Below, one piece after another: positions 34,735-44,222 of a DNA stretch of 64,000 nucleotides. A program made the translations under genes and the position numbers. Position 1 is the stretch's first letter. Every line of letters starts with the position of its first letter. Source of the stretch: Zunongwangia profunda SM-A87 (lineage in GTDB: Bacteria; Bacteroidota; Bacteroidia; Flavobacteriales; Flavobacteriaceae); NCBI RefSeq assembly GCF_000023465.1, contig NC_014041.1, forward strand, positions 889,001 to 953,000. Direction: 5' to 3'. The notes beneath the pieces are model-generated. The model saw only the letters and a program-made list of their open reading frames with translations, was not told the origin of the DNA and made no database searches.

Positions 34735-35112
34735 TTAGATATCGTCAAAGCTAACATCAGTAAAATTTTCTGGAGCAGTTTTGGCTTCAACTGCACCGGT
34801 ACCTTCATAGGAAGGTTTAAAATCTTTTTGGTGACGTTCACTTATTACCTCTTCTCCTTTTTCATCAAGAATAAAATCGGTCATTTCCTGAAGAATCTCT
34901 GTAAAACCGGCAAAATCTTCCTTATAAAGGTAGATTTTGTGTTTTTTGTAATAGAAAGATCCATCGTCATTGGTGAATTTCTTGCTTTCTGTGATGGTAA
35001 GGTAGTAGTCGTTGGCACGCGTCGCTCTCACATCAAAGAAATAAGTTCTTCTTCCTGCTCTTAGTACTTTAGAGAATATTTCTTCTTTCTCCATCAATCC
35101 CTTGTCGCTCAT
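34735..35112 (-). CDS. PUR-family DNA/RNA-binding protein (DUF3276)
   Basis: 125 residues. The PUR-like region covers about residues 8-95: EEIFSKVLRAGRRTYFFDVR, NDYYLTITESKK, YKKHKIYLYKEDFAGFTEIL. This matches bacterial Pur-alpha-like proteins described from Bacteroidota and spirochaetes, which bind single-stranded nucleic acid. An acidic, probably flexible tail follows. Cytoplasmic. It sits 76 bases after the ABC exporter gene. Confidence 0.88.
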   Translation of the reverse strand: MSDKGLMEKEEIFSKVLRAGRRTYFFDVRATRANDYYLTITESKKFTNDDGSFYYKKHKIYLYKEDFAGFTEILQEMTDFILDEKGEEVISERHQKDFKPSYEGTGAVEAKTAPENFTDVSFDDI

Positions 35113-35188
35113 AAAATATAATTCTTTAAATGGTTTAGTAAAGTTGCTTTCAAAAATCTAAAAAAAATTAACATCTTACAAGAAATTT

Positions 35189-36946
35189 TCACATTTCTTT
35201 TTCATTTAACTGTTTTGCGTACAGTTCTTTATAATATCCGTCTATTTTAATTAATTTTTCGTGAGTGCCCTGTTGTACGATATTTCCGTCTTCGAGAATA
35301 ATTATCTTATCTGCATTTTTTGCAGAAGAAATTCGATGACTTACAATAATAGTTGTCTTATCCCTTGATATTTTGAAAAGATTGCTAAGAATAGCTTCTT
35401 CTGTTTCGGTATCTACTGCGGAAAGGCAATCGTCGAAAAGCAGAATTTGTGGATTTTGGATAATCGCTCTTGCGATAGAAACCCTTTGCTTCTGTCCTCC
35501 AGATAAAGTAATCCCTCGTTCCCCTAATACCGTATCGTAACCTTTGCTAAAGTTTTTGATGTTTTGATGTACAGAGGCTGTTTTCGCAGCTTCGATTACA
35601 TCTTCATCGGTAGCATTGTCTTTCCCAAATTTAATATTGTTTCTAATAGAATCACTAAATAAAAATGCATCCTGGGGCACGTATCCAATATTACGTTTTA
35701 AATTATCAAGATTTAGGTTTTTTACGTTTATACCATCAACTTCAATCGATCCTTCTTCGACATCATATAATCGCCCAATGAGATCCAGAACAGTAGATTT
35801 TCCGGATCCTGTTTTACCAATAATCGCCAGAGTTTCTCCCTGATTTACTTCAAAAGATATATTTTTTAGAGCCGTAATATTGGTGTCTTCATAAGTAAAA
35901 GTCACATTTTTAAAATTGACTTTACCTTTAATAATATCAGTGGTTTCTTTATGATTTTTAATTTCTGGTTCGCTATCCAGAAACTCATTAATTCGTTCCT
36001 GGGAAGCTTCGGCCTGCTTAACCAAAGAAGTTACCCACCCAATTGAAGCTACCGGCCAGGTAAGCATATTTACATACAATAAAAATTCTACAATGATACC
36101 AAGGTTATCAATTTGTCCGGTGATATATTGTCGACCGCCTACATAAATCACAAGAACGTTGCTTATCCCAATAAGGAGAACCATAAGAGGAAAGAAAAAA
36201 GCCTGTACTTTTACCAGATCGATATTTTTATCTCTGCTGGTATTAGAAAGATCGGTAAAATTATTATCGGTTTGCTGTTCTAAACTGTAGGATTTTATCA
36301 CAGCGATTCCGCTAAAACTTTCCTGAGTGAAGGTGTTGAGTTTTGATAAATATTGCTGAACTACGGTACTGCGTTTTTGAATGGCGACACTTAATTTATA
36401 AATCGCAAATGATAGAATGGGCAGCGGAATTACGGTGTATAGCGTAAGGACAGGGGCGGCCTGGATCATAAAGATCAATACTACTATTGTTGAAGTAAGC
36501 GTGGTTACCGTATACATAATGGCAGGCCCCAAGTACATTCTTACCTTACTAACATCTTCACTAATACGGTTCATTAAATCCCCCGTGCGATTTTTTTTAT
36601 AAAAGTTAAGGGATAATTCCTGATAGTGTTTGTAAACTACATTTTTTAAATCGTATTCAATATGACGAGAAACTACAATAAAAGTTTGTCGCATAAGAAA
36701 GGTGAAAAATGCAGAAATCAGAGTGGTACCTACCAGTAATAAAATGTTTTTTAATAATTCTGCTTTTAGGGAATCGTAGCCGGTAATTTCTCCATTTATA
36801 TATTGCTCTATAGCATCGGTAGAGTTCCCCACCAATGGAATAAAATATAGACCAAAAATCCTGGAAATAATCGTTACGACCAGCCCTAGAATAAGTTTCC
36901 ATTTATATTTTAAAAAGAATTTATTGAGTGTTCTTAAATGTTTCAT
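35189..36946 (-). CDS. ABC-type exporter, fused membrane and ATPase domains
   Basis: 585 residues, a half transporter that should work as a homodimer or heterodimer. Six transmembrane helices in about residues 15-310 (the first near KWKLILGLVVTIISRIFGLY), then the nucleotide-binding domain from about 340: Walker A IIGKTGSGKSTVLD, Q-loop GYVPQDAFLF, signature LTLSGGQKQRVSIARAI and Walker B ILLFDDCLSAVD. Resembles MsbA/LmrA/BmrA exporters of lipids or drugs; the cargo is unknown. The Walker B carboxylate region reads DDC rather than the usual DE, so the catalytic Glu is replaced by Asp, as in one half of heterodimeric exporters. Confidence 0.9.
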   Translation of the reverse strand: MKHLRTLNKFFLKYKWKLILGLVVTIISRIFGLYFIPLVGNSTDAIEQYINGEITGYDSLKAELLKNILLLVGTTLISAFFTFLMRQTFIVVSRHIEYDLKNVVYKHYQELSLNFYKKNRTGDLMNRISEDVSKVRMYLGPAIMYTVTTLTSTIVVLIFMIQAAPVLTLYTVIPLPILSFAIYKLSVAIQKRSTVVQQYLSKLNTFTQESFSGIAVIKSYSLEQQTDNNFTDLSNTSRDKNIDLVKVQAFFFPLMVLLIGISNVLVIYVGGRQYITGQIDNLGIIVEFLLYVNMLTWPVASIGWVTSLVKQAEASQERINEFLDSEPEIKNHKETTDIIKGKVNFKNVTFTYEDTNITALKNISFEVNQGETLAIIGKTGSGKSTVLDLIGRLYDVEEGSIEVDGINVKNLNLDNLKRNIGYVPQDAFLFSDSIRNNIKFGKDNATDEDVIEAAKTASVHQNIKNFSKGYDTVLGERGITLSGGQKQRVSIARAIIQNPQILLFDDCLSAVDTETEEAILSNLFKISRDKTTIIVSHRISSAKNADKIIILEDGNIVQQGTHEKLIKIDGYYKELYAKQLNEKEM

Positions 36947-37020
36947 CCTTAAAATTGATCTCTTATTTTAAGAATATGTTATTTTTACCACAATTCCATG
37001 GTGTAAAATTAAAATATTCT

Positions 37021-37028
37021 TATTTTTG
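37021..37028 (+). promoter_or_regulatory. -7 promoter box of the amino-acid dehydrogenase
   Basis: TATTTTTG, fitting TAnnTTTG, 55 bases before the ATG at 37083, giving a 5' leader of about 45 bases. Confidence 0.5.
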
Positions 37029-37082
37029 CGCCGTCATTTTTAGGATATTTAAAAATGACATTAATTTAAAAACCCGCAAATT

Positions 37083-38186
37083 ATGCAAGTTGATGTTTTA
37101 AATGCTAAAGAACTTAAAAAAGCTGCACCGGTATTTGGACAGCTTTCGTTCGATAATCATGAACAGGTTGTTTTTTGTAACGACAAAGATACAGGATTAA
37201 AAGCAATAATAGGTATTCACAACACAGTTTTGGGACCGGCTTTAGGTGGTACCAGAATGTGGAATTATACCAGTGAATGGGAAGCATTAAATGATGTATT
37301 ACGTTTATCTCGTGGGATGACGTTTAAAAGTGCGATTACCGGTTTAAACCTTGGTGGTGGTAAGGCTGTTATTATAGGTGACGCCAAAACCCAAAAAACT
37401 CCAGAGCTAATGATGAAGTTTGGAGAGTATGTAGATTCTTTGGGTGGAAAATACATTACCGCAGAAGATGTAGGGATGGAAACTGCAGATATGGATCTGG
37501 TAAGAGATGTAACGCCATATGTAACCGGGATATCTGAAGAAAGAGGAGGATCAGGAAATCCTTCACCTGTTACTGCCTACGGTGTGTTTATGGGAATAAA
37601 GGCAGCTGCGAAATATCAATTTGGTACAGATGAGTTAGAAGGACGCTCTGTATTGGTACAGGGTATTGGTCATGTAGGAGAGACCTTAGTGGAATACTTA
37701 ATAAGTGATGGAGCTAAAGTTTATATAAGTGATATTAGCGAAGAGCGTTTACAGGAAGTGAGCAAGAAATATGGTGCGATTATTTTTGATGAAGCCGATG
37801 TTTATAGTGCACATGTAGATATTTATGCTCCCTGTGCTTTAGGAGCTACAATTAATGATGAAACCGTAAACCGTCTTAATTGTAAAGTTATTGCCGGTGC
37901 CGCAAATAATCAATTGTCAGACGAGGTAAGACACGGACAAATTTTACGTGAACGTGGAATTGTTTATGCTCCCGATTTCTTAATTAACGCCGGAGGAATT
38001 ATAAATGTATATGCTGAATTAGAGAAATACAGCAGACAAGAGATTATGTCTAAGACTCAGAATATTTATAATACCACACTGCAAATCCTTGAAACTGCGG
38101 CTAAAGAAGACATGACAACACATTTTGCAGCACTTAAAATTGCAAGGCAAAGAATAGAAGATAGAAAAAAATCAAGTTTGAAGTAG
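37083..38186 (+). CDS. Leu/Val/Phe/Glu-type amino-acid dehydrogenase
   Basis: 367 residues, the length of leucine dehydrogenases. Oxidative deamination with NAD+. The catalytic domain shows GPALGGTRMWNY, the catalytic Lys in LNLGGGKAVIIGD and the Asp in TAEDVGMETADMDLV. The Rossmann motif is VLVQGIGHVGETLVEYL. PCALGATINDETV and IAGAANNQLS are also typical. Leucine or valine is the most probable substrate, linking it to branched-chain amino acid use. Single-gene unit ended by a hairpin at 38214. Confidence 0.9.
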   Translation: MQVDVLNAKELKKAAPVFGQLSFDNHEQVVFCNDKDTGLKAIIGIHNTVLGPALGGTRMWNYTSEWEALNDVLRLSRGMTFKSAITGLNLGGGKAVIIGDAKTQKTPELMMKFGEYVDSLGGKYITAEDVGMETADMDLVRDVTPYVTGISEERGGSGNPSPVTAYGVFMGIKAAAKYQFGTDELEGRSVLVQGIGHVGETLVEYLISDGAKVYISDISEERLQEVSKKYGAIIFDEADVYSAHVDIYAPCALGATINDETVNRLNCKVIAGAANNQLSDEVRHGQILRERGIVYAPDFLINAGGIINVYAELEKYSRQEIMSKTQNIYNTTLQILETAAKEDMTTHFAALKIARQRIEDRKKSSLK

Positions 38187-38204
38187 CCAGAATCAAAATA
38201 TTGG

Positions 38205-38212
38205 TATTTTTG
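38205..38212 (+). promoter_or_regulatory. TATTTTTG box upstream of nusB
   Basis: Fits TAnnTTTG but stands immediately before the terminator hairpin at 38214. If it drives nusB, the hairpin would lie within the first transcribed bases. Confidence 0.35.
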
Positions 38213-38213
38213 C

Positions 38214-38243
38214 AGGGCGAAAGAATAATCTTTCGCCCTTTTT
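38214..38243 (+). terminator. Terminator after the dehydrogenase, close to nusB
   Basis: GGGCGAAAG (38215-38223), loop AATAAT, CTTTCGCCC (38230-38238), then TTTTT. It ends 28 bases before the nusB start. Confidence 0.85.
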
Positions 38244-38270
38244 AAATTCTAAAAAAGTTCTTTTACAATT

Positions 38271-39215
38271 ATGTTGACAAGAAGACATATTCGAGTTAAG
38301 GTGATGCAATCCTTATATGCATTCAACCAAAGTGAAAATGACAATCTTGCAAGCGAGGAGAAATTCTTGCTAAAAAGCATGGAAGAGATGTATGATCTTT
38401 TTGTGCTTCAGCTAAGTTTGTTAACCGAAATTAAAGCGCATGCCGAAACTTTTTTAGAACGTTCCCAACAAAAACATCTCGCCACACAGGAAGATAAAGA
38501 TCCAAATAGGAAATTTGTTCAAAATGCGGTTTTTGAAATTTTAGAACAAAATACTCAATTAGAGCAAATTATCGACGATCGTAAACTTAATCACTGGAAG
38601 TTTGATGATGAGTACGTGGCGATCTTATGGAACGAGATTAAAGAAAGTAATGCGTTTGCCGATTATATGGAAACGAGAGATAACTCGTTTAAAGAAGATA
38701 AAGATTTTGTTCTTGCTATATTTAAAAAAGTAATTGCTCCAAACGATAAGATTTACGATTACTTTGAAGATAAAAAATTAACATGGTTGGATGATCTTCC
38801 TTTAGTGAATACCGCGGTAGTAAAAATGCTGCAGAAATTAAAGCAAACTGCAACCCCGGAAGATAAACTTCCAAAGCTGTTTAAATCTATAGATGATAAG
38901 GAATTTGCGGTCAACCTTTTTAGAAAAACCTATCTGAAAGATGGTAAACTTTCTAACGAAATGCAGGGAAAAACACCAAACTGGGATAAAGACAGAATTG
39001 CAGAGATTGATACGGTGCTTTTAAAAATGGCGATTTGTGAGTTTTTAGAATTCCCTTCTATTCCGGTGAAAGTAACTATAAATGAATATCTTGAGATTAG
39101 TAAAGAATATAGTACCCCAAAAAGTAGTATTTTTATAAATGGAATTCTGGATAAGCTTTCTAAAGAGTACAAAACCGACGGGAAATTAAATAAAATAGGG
39201 CGTGGCCTTATGTAG
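38271..39215 (+). CDS. nusB: NusB transcription antitermination factor, extended
   Basis: 314 residues, about twice the E. coli length but usual for Bacteroidota. The N-terminus MLTRRHIRVKVMQSLYAFNQSE carries the Arg-rich RNA/box A-binding motif. An intermediate helical insertion (about 60-200) is followed by the C-terminal NusB fold: IAEIDTVLLKMAICEFLEFPSIPVKVTINEYLEISK and FINGILDKL, with the typical I-P-KV-INEYLE-K core. It joins NusE/S10 on rRNA transcripts. A conserved cluster with DUF1573 and yajC follows. Confidence 0.93.
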   Translation: MLTRRHIRVKVMQSLYAFNQSENDNLASEEKFLLKSMEEMYDLFVLQLSLLTEIKAHAETFLERSQQKHLATQEDKDPNRKFVQNAVFEILEQNTQLEQIIDDRKLNHWKFDDEYVAILWNEIKESNAFADYMETRDNSFKEDKDFVLAIFKKVIAPNDKIYDYFEDKKLTWLDDLPLVNTAVVKMLQKLKQTATPEDKLPKLFKSIDDKEFAVNLFRKTYLKDGKLSNEMQGKTPNWDKDRIAEIDTVLLKMAICEFLEFPSIPVKVTINEYLEISKEYSTPKSSIFINGILDKLSKEYKTDGKLNKIGRGLM

Positions 39216-39258
39216 TCTAGATTTTTTCTTAATTTTAAACCTCAAATTTATACACATT

Positions 39259-39723
39259 ATGAAAAAAGGAATTTTATTAATAGCAGCAGTGGGAACGATG
39301 TTCTTCACTTCTTGTAAAGACGCTGGTAACAGTGCCTCAGAAAAGGTGAAAGCTGAAAACGTAGACGCGGCAGCAGCACGTGACTCTAAAGCAACGGTAT
39401 ATCCAGAGCTAAGTTTCGATGAAACCGAATTCGATTTTGGGAATATCCCACAAGGTGAACCGGTAGAGCATGTATTTACTTTTACAAATACGGGTAGAGC
39501 GCCATTAGTAATAACCAATGCCAAGAGTACTTGTGGATGTACGGTGCCAGAATATCATAAAAACGAATCTATCCAACCCGGTGAAACAGGGGAGATGCTT
39601 GTAAAATACAATGGTTCTGGTAGAGGACAGGTTCAAAAAACAGTAACAATTTCTGCAAATACTGAAAACGGGCAAGAGCAAATTAAAATTAAAGCTTTTG
39701 TAGAGGCAGATAAAGCAAGCTAA
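39259..39723 (+). CDS. DUF1573 lipoprotein
   Basis: 154 residues from the ATG at 39259 (MKKGILLIAAVG); an earlier frame start at 39202 gives an atypical N-terminus. Lipobox FFTSC near residue 15. The DUF1573 domain has FDETEFDFGNIPQGEPVEHVF, FTNTGRAPLVITNAKSTCGC and GETGEMLVKYNGSGRGQVQKTV, an Ig-like fold with the CGC motif. The family is abundant in Bacteroidota; function is not known beyond an envelope location. Co-oriented between nusB and yajC with short gaps. Confidence 0.9.
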   Translation: MKKGILLIAAVGTMFFTSCKDAGNSASEKVKAENVDAAAARDSKATVYPELSFDETEFDFGNIPQGEPVEHVFTFTNTGRAPLVITNAKSTCGCTVPEYHKNESIQPGETGEMLVKYNGSGRGQVQKTVTISANTENGQEQIKIKAFVEADKAS

Positions 39724-39744
39724 AAGCTAGAATTAAATTTATAT

Positions 39745-40068
39745 ATGGATCAAATACAACAGTTTCTTCCCTTAATCTTAATGTTCGCGGTTGTGTATTT
39801 TTTTATGATACGCCCGCAAATGAAAAAGGCTAAGCAGGAGAAAAACTTTATTTCTGAATTAAAAAAAGGAGATCGAATTGTTACCAAAAGTGGTATGCAT
39901 GGTAAAATTATCGATTTTAGTGAGAAAAACAACGCGGTAGTTATTGAAACCGGTGCTGGGAAAATCACTTTCGATAAATCTTCAATTTCTCTTGAAATGA
40001 GTCAAAAGCTTAACGAACCGGCAAAACCGGTTAAGGAAGAGAAAAAATTAAAAGAAGAGAAAAAATAA
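39745..40068 (+). CDS. yajC: YajC, Sec translocon accessory subunit
   Basis: 107 residues. One N-terminal transmembrane helix (residues 5-22, FLPLILMFAVVYFFMIRPQ) followed by the YajC signature PQMKKAKQEKNFISELKKGDRIVTKSGMHGKI-type block and a charged Lys/Glu tail. YajC associates with SecDF-YidC in the inner membrane. The gene is 21 bases after DUF1573 and is followed by a terminator. Confidence 0.94.
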   Translation: MDQIQQFLPLILMFAVVYFFMIRPQMKKAKQEKNFISELKKGDRIVTKSGMHGKIIDFSEKNNAVVIETGAGKITFDKSSISLEMSQKLNEPAKPVKEEKKLKEEKK

Positions 40069-40086
40069 TTTACTCTTTTAAATAAT

Positions 40087-40126
40087 AAAAAATCCCTTCA
40101 GTATTCTATTCCTGGAGGGATTTTTT
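40087..40126 (+). terminator. Terminator after yajC
   Basis: AAAAAATCCCT (40087-40097) pairs with AGGGATTTTTT (40116-40126), extended inward by TCAG/CTGG with one wobble. Ends the nusB-DUF1573-yajC operon. Confidence 0.8.
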
Positions 40127-40348
40127 CTGTATTCGGGATAAATTTTTCGGTTACTTGTTGTTGAAATATTTTATCACCGGGGTAATTTTTCGGCAGAGTT
40201 AGCCGTCCCTTTTGAGGAGTAGAAAAATCACATAATCTCTTGTTTCATTATTTTGAAACAGAAACTCCTTCTATTGGTTTGATAACAAATCGTATGGAAT
40301 CTTTGTACAGATTCGACAGTGTTATGTAGAGAGAGATTTATAAAATCA

Positions 40349-40942
40349 TTAGCAATTTTTATACTTATCATGTAATCCAACTCCTTTTTTTATCATGGGG
40401 ATTATTTTTTCAAGTCGGTTTATACGCGTTGCCTCACGTTTAGCATCATTAATATAATCGGCATATTCTCTTTGTTTGCCAGAAGTTAATTGGCAGTAAG
40501 ATTCATCTAAGTCAGCATCCTTTTTAAGTGCAGCTCTTAGTTCAGACGGAATGATCAATTCTTGTTTTCTGGAGGCTTTTATCGTTTTCCCCAGTTTTTG
40601 ATTTTCGATCGCTTCTAAAACATACCGAAGTAAAACTTCGGTATTAATTTCATCACCTTTTTCAAAACGTATTTGCCGTAGCGATTTTGTCTTTCCTTCC
40701 TGAGCATTCAAAAGTAGATCCGTATTTTGCTTAAGTAAGTCGCCGTTAAAGAACCATAATGCAATATGATTTTTAAATGCAGCCAGTCCGGCAACATTTT
40801 TATCTTTTAAAGTATAGGTTGGCGCTCCCCATTTTATGGTTTCTTCTAGTTTAGTATCCTGAAGCATTTGCCTAATTTGCTTCAATTCAGTTTGCCAGTA
40901 TTTGTGAATCTCAATGTATTCGTCTACATCTTTTACCGCCAT
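40349..40942 (-). CDS. YdeI/OmdA-like protein with DUF1801 domain
   Basis: 197 residues. The first part (about 10-115) is a DUF1801-type fold: YWQTELKQIRQMLQDTKLEETIKWGAPTYTLKDKNVAGLAAFKNHIALWFFNG. The C-terminal part has PSELRAALKKDADLDESYCQLTSGKQREYADYI and AKREATRINRLEKIIPMIKKG, the OmdA signature (bacteriocin-protection, YdeI). The biochemical role is unknown. It stands alone between the yajC terminator and pepT. Confidence 0.85.
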   Translation of the reverse strand: MAVKDVDEYIEIHKYWQTELKQIRQMLQDTKLEETIKWGAPTYTLKDKNVAGLAAFKNHIALWFFNGDLLKQNTDLLLNAQEGKTKSLRQIRFEKGDEINTEVLLRYVLEAIENQKLGKTIKASRKQELIIPSELRAALKKDADLDESYCQLTSGKQREYADYINDAKREATRINRLEKIIPMIKKGVGLHDKYKNC

Positions 40943-41005
40943 AGCTTTATAGTTTCTTTAGAAAACAAGATTACAAAATGCCCATTCTTGTTTTCTAAAT
41001 AATTA

Positions 41006-42238
41006 TTACCTGGCATTAAGTTCGGCAATTTTTATGATAACTTCAGTAGCTTTAACCATACTTTCTAAAGGTACATATTCGTATTTTCCATGAAAATTAT
41101 GTCCACCGGCAAAAATATTAGGGCAGGGGAGTCCCATAAAGCTAAGCTGAGAGCCATCAGTTCCTCCCCGAATAGGTTTAATGATAGGCTTAACTTTTAC
41201 CGCTTCCATCGCTTCTTTAGCCAGTTCAACAATATGCATCATGGGTTCTATTTTTTCGCGCATGTTGCGATATTGATCTTTTATTTCAACCGTTACGCAT
41301 TCGCTTTCGTATTGCTTACAAATCTCTACTCCAAGATCCTGAATCATTTTTTTACGAGCTTCAAAATGCTTTTTATCATGATCCCGAATAATGTATTGTA
41401 GTATGGTTTCTTCCACATCACCGTTGATATTACTTAAGTGGAAAAAACCCTGTCGACCTTCAGTATGTTCCGGAGTTTCTAATCGAGGCAATGAGTTGAT
41501 AAAATCCTGAGCGATGTACATGCTGTTTACCATTTTATCTTTAGCATAACCTGGGTGCACACTTTTGCCGCTTACCTTAACTTTTGCGCTGGCAGCATTA
41601 AAGTTTTCATATTCTAACTCACCAATTTGGCTGCCATCCATAGTATAGGCCCAATGAGCACCAAATTTCGAAACATCAAACTTATGCGCTCCGCGACCAA
41701 TTTCCTCATCGGGAGTAAAGCAAACTTTTAAAGTCCCATGTTTAATTTCGGGATGTTCTAAAAGATATTTCATGGCCGTCATGATTTCAGTGATTCCGGC
41801 TTTGTCGTCGGCGCCTAAAAGGCTGTTGCCATCGGTGGTAATAATAGTCTGACCCTTATACTGTTTTAGATCATCGAAATATTCCGAAGAAAGTATAATA
41901 TTTTTTTCTGCGTTGAGTACGATATCACCCCCATCGTAATTTTCGATAATCTGTGGCTTGATATTAGTACCATTAAAATCCGGTGAAGTATCAAAATGAG
42001 AAACAAATCCAATAACGGGTGTGTCTTTATTGATGTTTGATGGTAGGGTTGCCATGACATAAGCATTTTCGTCGATGCTCACCTCCTGCATTCCCATTCC
42101 TTCTAATTCTTTGGTCAATTTATTGGCAAGAATCCACTGCTTTTCGGTACTGGGCGTAGTTTCACTTTCAGGGTTACTTTGGGTATCGATACTTATATAG
42201 CTTATAAATCGATCTAAAACTTCTTGTTTATTGATCAT
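41006..42238 (-). CDS. pepT: Peptidase T (tripeptide aminopeptidase)
   Basis: 410 residues, M20 dizinc peptidase. Metal ligands are in FVSHFDTSPDF (His/Asp), SLLGADDKAGITEIM (bridging Asp), CFTPDEEIGRGAHKFD (catalytic Glu/Glu), YTMDGSQIGELE (Asp) and IFAGGHNFHGKYEYV (His). The lid/dimerisation domain lies at about 210-320. It removes N-terminal residues from tripeptides in the cytoplasm. Divergent from pyrD. Confidence 0.96.
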   Translation of the reverse strand: MINKQEVLDRFISYISIDTQSNPESETTPSTEKQWILANKLTKELEGMGMQEVSIDENAYVMATLPSNINKDTPVIGFVSHFDTSPDFNGTNIKPQIIENYDGGDIVLNAEKNIILSSEYFDDLKQYKGQTIITTDGNSLLGADDKAGITEIMTAMKYLLEHPEIKHGTLKVCFTPDEEIGRGAHKFDVSKFGAHWAYTMDGSQIGELEYENFNAASAKVKVSGKSVHPGYAKDKMVNSMYIAQDFINSLPRLETPEHTEGRQGFFHLSNINGDVEETILQYIIRDHDKKHFEARKKMIQDLGVEICKQYESECVTVEIKDQYRNMREKIEPMMHIVELAKEAMEAVKVKPIIKPIRGGTDGSQLSFMGLPCPNIFAGGHNFHGKYEYVPLESMVKATEVIIKIAELNAR

Positions 42239-42397
42239 GTTAATTGGTGTTAGTTTTCTAGATTTGGTTGATTTTTAAGGAGTGGTTTTTCTGAAATTTG
42301 TAAGAATAAGCTCCTTTTTTAAAGGATCAAAATTAGGGAATTGGCAATCGTACACAAAACCTTTTAAGATTTAGTATGTTCATTTTTCCAAATCATT

Positions 42398-42405
42398 TAT
42401 TTTTG
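42398..42405 (+). promoter_or_regulatory. -7 promoter box of pyrD
   Basis: TATTTTTG, fitting TAnnTTTG, 17 bases before the ATG at 42422, so the 5' leader would be only about 10 bases. Confidence 0.5.
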
Positions 42406-42421
42406 CACAAACCAGCCGAAT

Positions 42422-43450
42422 ATGTACAAGTCTTTAATTCGCCCGATACTTTTTAAATACGATCCGGAGACCATTCATCATTTTACCTTTAGTAGCCTAA
42501 AGAAATTAAATAAAATACCAGGGGTACCAGCAATTTTGAGATCAAAATTCAGTAATAATGATCCTCGATTGGAGCGTGAGGTTTTTGGACTCAAGTTTAA
42601 AAATCCTGTAGGCCTTGCAGCGGGATTTGATAAAGATGCCAAATTATACAAAGAATTATCGAATCTTGGTTTTGGTTTTATTGAGGTTGGTACGGTGACC
42701 CCAAAACCACAATCTGGCAATGATAAAAAACGATTGTTTAGACTAAAAGCCGATCAGGCGATTATTAACCGAATGGGATTTAATAATAACGGGGTTGAGC
42801 AAATGGTTTCACAGCTTAAGAAAAATACCAATGTATTAATTGGTGGGAATATTGGTAAAAATAAAGTAACTCCAAATGAAGAGGCGGTCGAGGATTATAA
42901 AATTTGTTTTGAATCTTTGTTTGATTATGTAGATTATTTTGTGGTTAATGTAAGTTCACCAAACACACCAAACTTAAGGGCGCTTCAGGATAAGGAACCT
43001 TTAACACATTTGCTGAAAACTTTAATGGAGCTGAATAATGCCAAACCAAAGCAAAAGCCCATATTGTTAAAAATTGCACCAGATCTCACAGATACTCAGC
43101 TTTTGGATATCATCAATATTGTTAAGGAAACAAAAATAGATGGTGTAATCGCAACAAATACTACCATTTCCCGAGAAGGTTTACAATCTGATAATAAAAA
43201 GGAAACCGGTGGCTTAAGTGGGAAGCCACTTACCAAAAGAGCTACCCAGGTGATTAAATTCCTTTCAGAAAAAAGTAATAGATCATTTCCTATTATTGGT
43301 GTAGGTGGAATTCATACGGCAGATGATGCTATAGAAAAGTTGGAAGCCGGTGCCAGCTTGGTGCAATTATATACTGGATTTATTTATGAAGGTCCTGCGC
43401 TTATTAAGGCCATCAATAAGAAGATCCTCAGCAACTATCCAAAATCGTAA
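42422..43450 (+). CDS. pyrD: Dihydroorotate dehydrogenase, class 2 (quinone)
   Basis: 342 residues. Oxidises dihydroorotate to orotate in pyrimidine synthesis with quinone as acceptor. The N-terminal helical membrane-association part (residues 1-45) marks class 2. FMN/substrate motifs are [43 protein letters not shown], the catalytic Ser in [14 protein letters not shown] and [24 protein letters not shown]. Peripheral on the inner membrane. lysE-type gene follows after 12 bases. Confidence 0.97.
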   Translation: MYKSLIRPILFKYDPETIHHFTFSSLKKLNKIPGVPAILRSKFSNNDPRLEREVFGLKFKNPVGLAAGFDKDAKLYKELSNLGFGFIEVGTVTPKPQSGNDKKRLFRLKADQAIINRMGFNNNGVEQMVSQLKKNTNVLIGGNIGKNKVTPNEEAVEDYKICFESLFDYVDYFVVNVSSPNTPNLRALQDKEPLTHLLKTLMELNNAKPKQKPILLKIAPDLTDTQLLDIINIVKETKIDGVIATNTTISREGLQSDNKKETGGLSGKPLTKRATQVIKFLSEKSNRSFPIIGVGGIHTADDAIEKLEAGASLVQLYTGFIYEGPALIKAINKKILSNYPKS

Positions 43451-43462
43451 TATTTAAGGCAA

Positions 43463-44077
43463 TTGTTAGAGCAGCTCATTCCATTCTTAACCGCTACGAT
43501 GTTACTTACGCTCGCTCCGGGACCAGATATTATTTATGTTTTAGTACAGGGGATGGTTAATGGTAAAAAACACGCTATAGTTACCGCTTTAGGCCTGGTT
43601 AGTGGAGTTGTAGTCCATACTACTTTGGTAGCTTTTGGTGTTTCGGCAGTGATAAAACAATCTGAAACTATTTATTTGATTATTAAATGTCTTGGTGCTG
43701 CTTATCTCTTTTATTTAGCGTATAAGGTTTTTCAAAGCAATCCTGATATTGCTTTTTCGGCAGAAGGGATTAAACAAAAAAGTCTTTTCGCATTATATCG
43801 GCAAGGATTTATAATGAATGTTCTAAATCCTAAAGTAACCATTTTCTTTCTAGCCCTGTTTCCTGGTTTTTTATGGGATCCTGAAGGGAGTACAGTGCTT
43901 CAGTTCTATATTCTGGGCGGTGTTTTTATGTGTCAGGCATTGCTGATATTTACCCTGGTGGCGATCCTCGCCGGAAACATTTCAAAATACTTACAAAAAC
44001 ATCGAAAATCAGGTGTGATTTTAAAATGGACGCAAATCTTTGCATTTATTGCGATTGGCGTTTTTATTTTGATGTAG
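43463..44077 (+). CDS. LysE/RhtB-family amino-acid exporter
   Basis: 204 residues from a TTG start at 43463 (MLEQLIPFLTATMLLTLAPG), which places the family's N-terminal LTPGPD-type motif, LAPGPDIIYVL, correctly. About six transmembrane helices. GLVSGVVVHTTLVAFGVSAVI, YLFYLAYKVFQ and FIMNVLNPKVTIFFLALFPGF are typical of the family. Exports an amino acid or related solute; which one is unknown. Twelve bases after pyrD, so probably co-transcribed. Confidence 0.9.
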   Translation: MLEQLIPFLTATMLLTLAPGPDIIYVLVQGMVNGKKHAIVTALGLVSGVVVHTTLVAFGVSAVIKQSETIYLIIKCLGAAYLFYLAYKVFQSNPDIAFSAEGIKQKSLFALYRQGFIMNVLNPKVTIFFLALFPGFLWDPEGSTVLQFYILGGVFMCQALLIFTLVAILAGNISKYLQKHRKSGVILKWTQIFAFIAIGVFILM

Positions 44078-44209
44078 CTCTTGGTCTGTATTCTATAAAA
44101 AAGAATTAATTTTTATGGGATTGCAGTTGGATCTATTTAGTTTGATTCTTTCGAAGATATTGTTTATTTCTGAATAAATTTTAGATTTTATTATCAAAAT
44201 CTAAAAAAC

Positions 44210-44217
44210 TATCTTTG
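44210..44217 (+). promoter_or_regulatory. -7 promoter box of the HMG-CoA lyase gene
   Basis: TATCTTTG, fitting TAnnTTTG, only six bases before the ATG at 44223, with TTTA 19 bases upstream. The transcript would be nearly leaderless, like the trp leader. Confidence 0.5.
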
Positions 44218-44222
44218 GCTAT

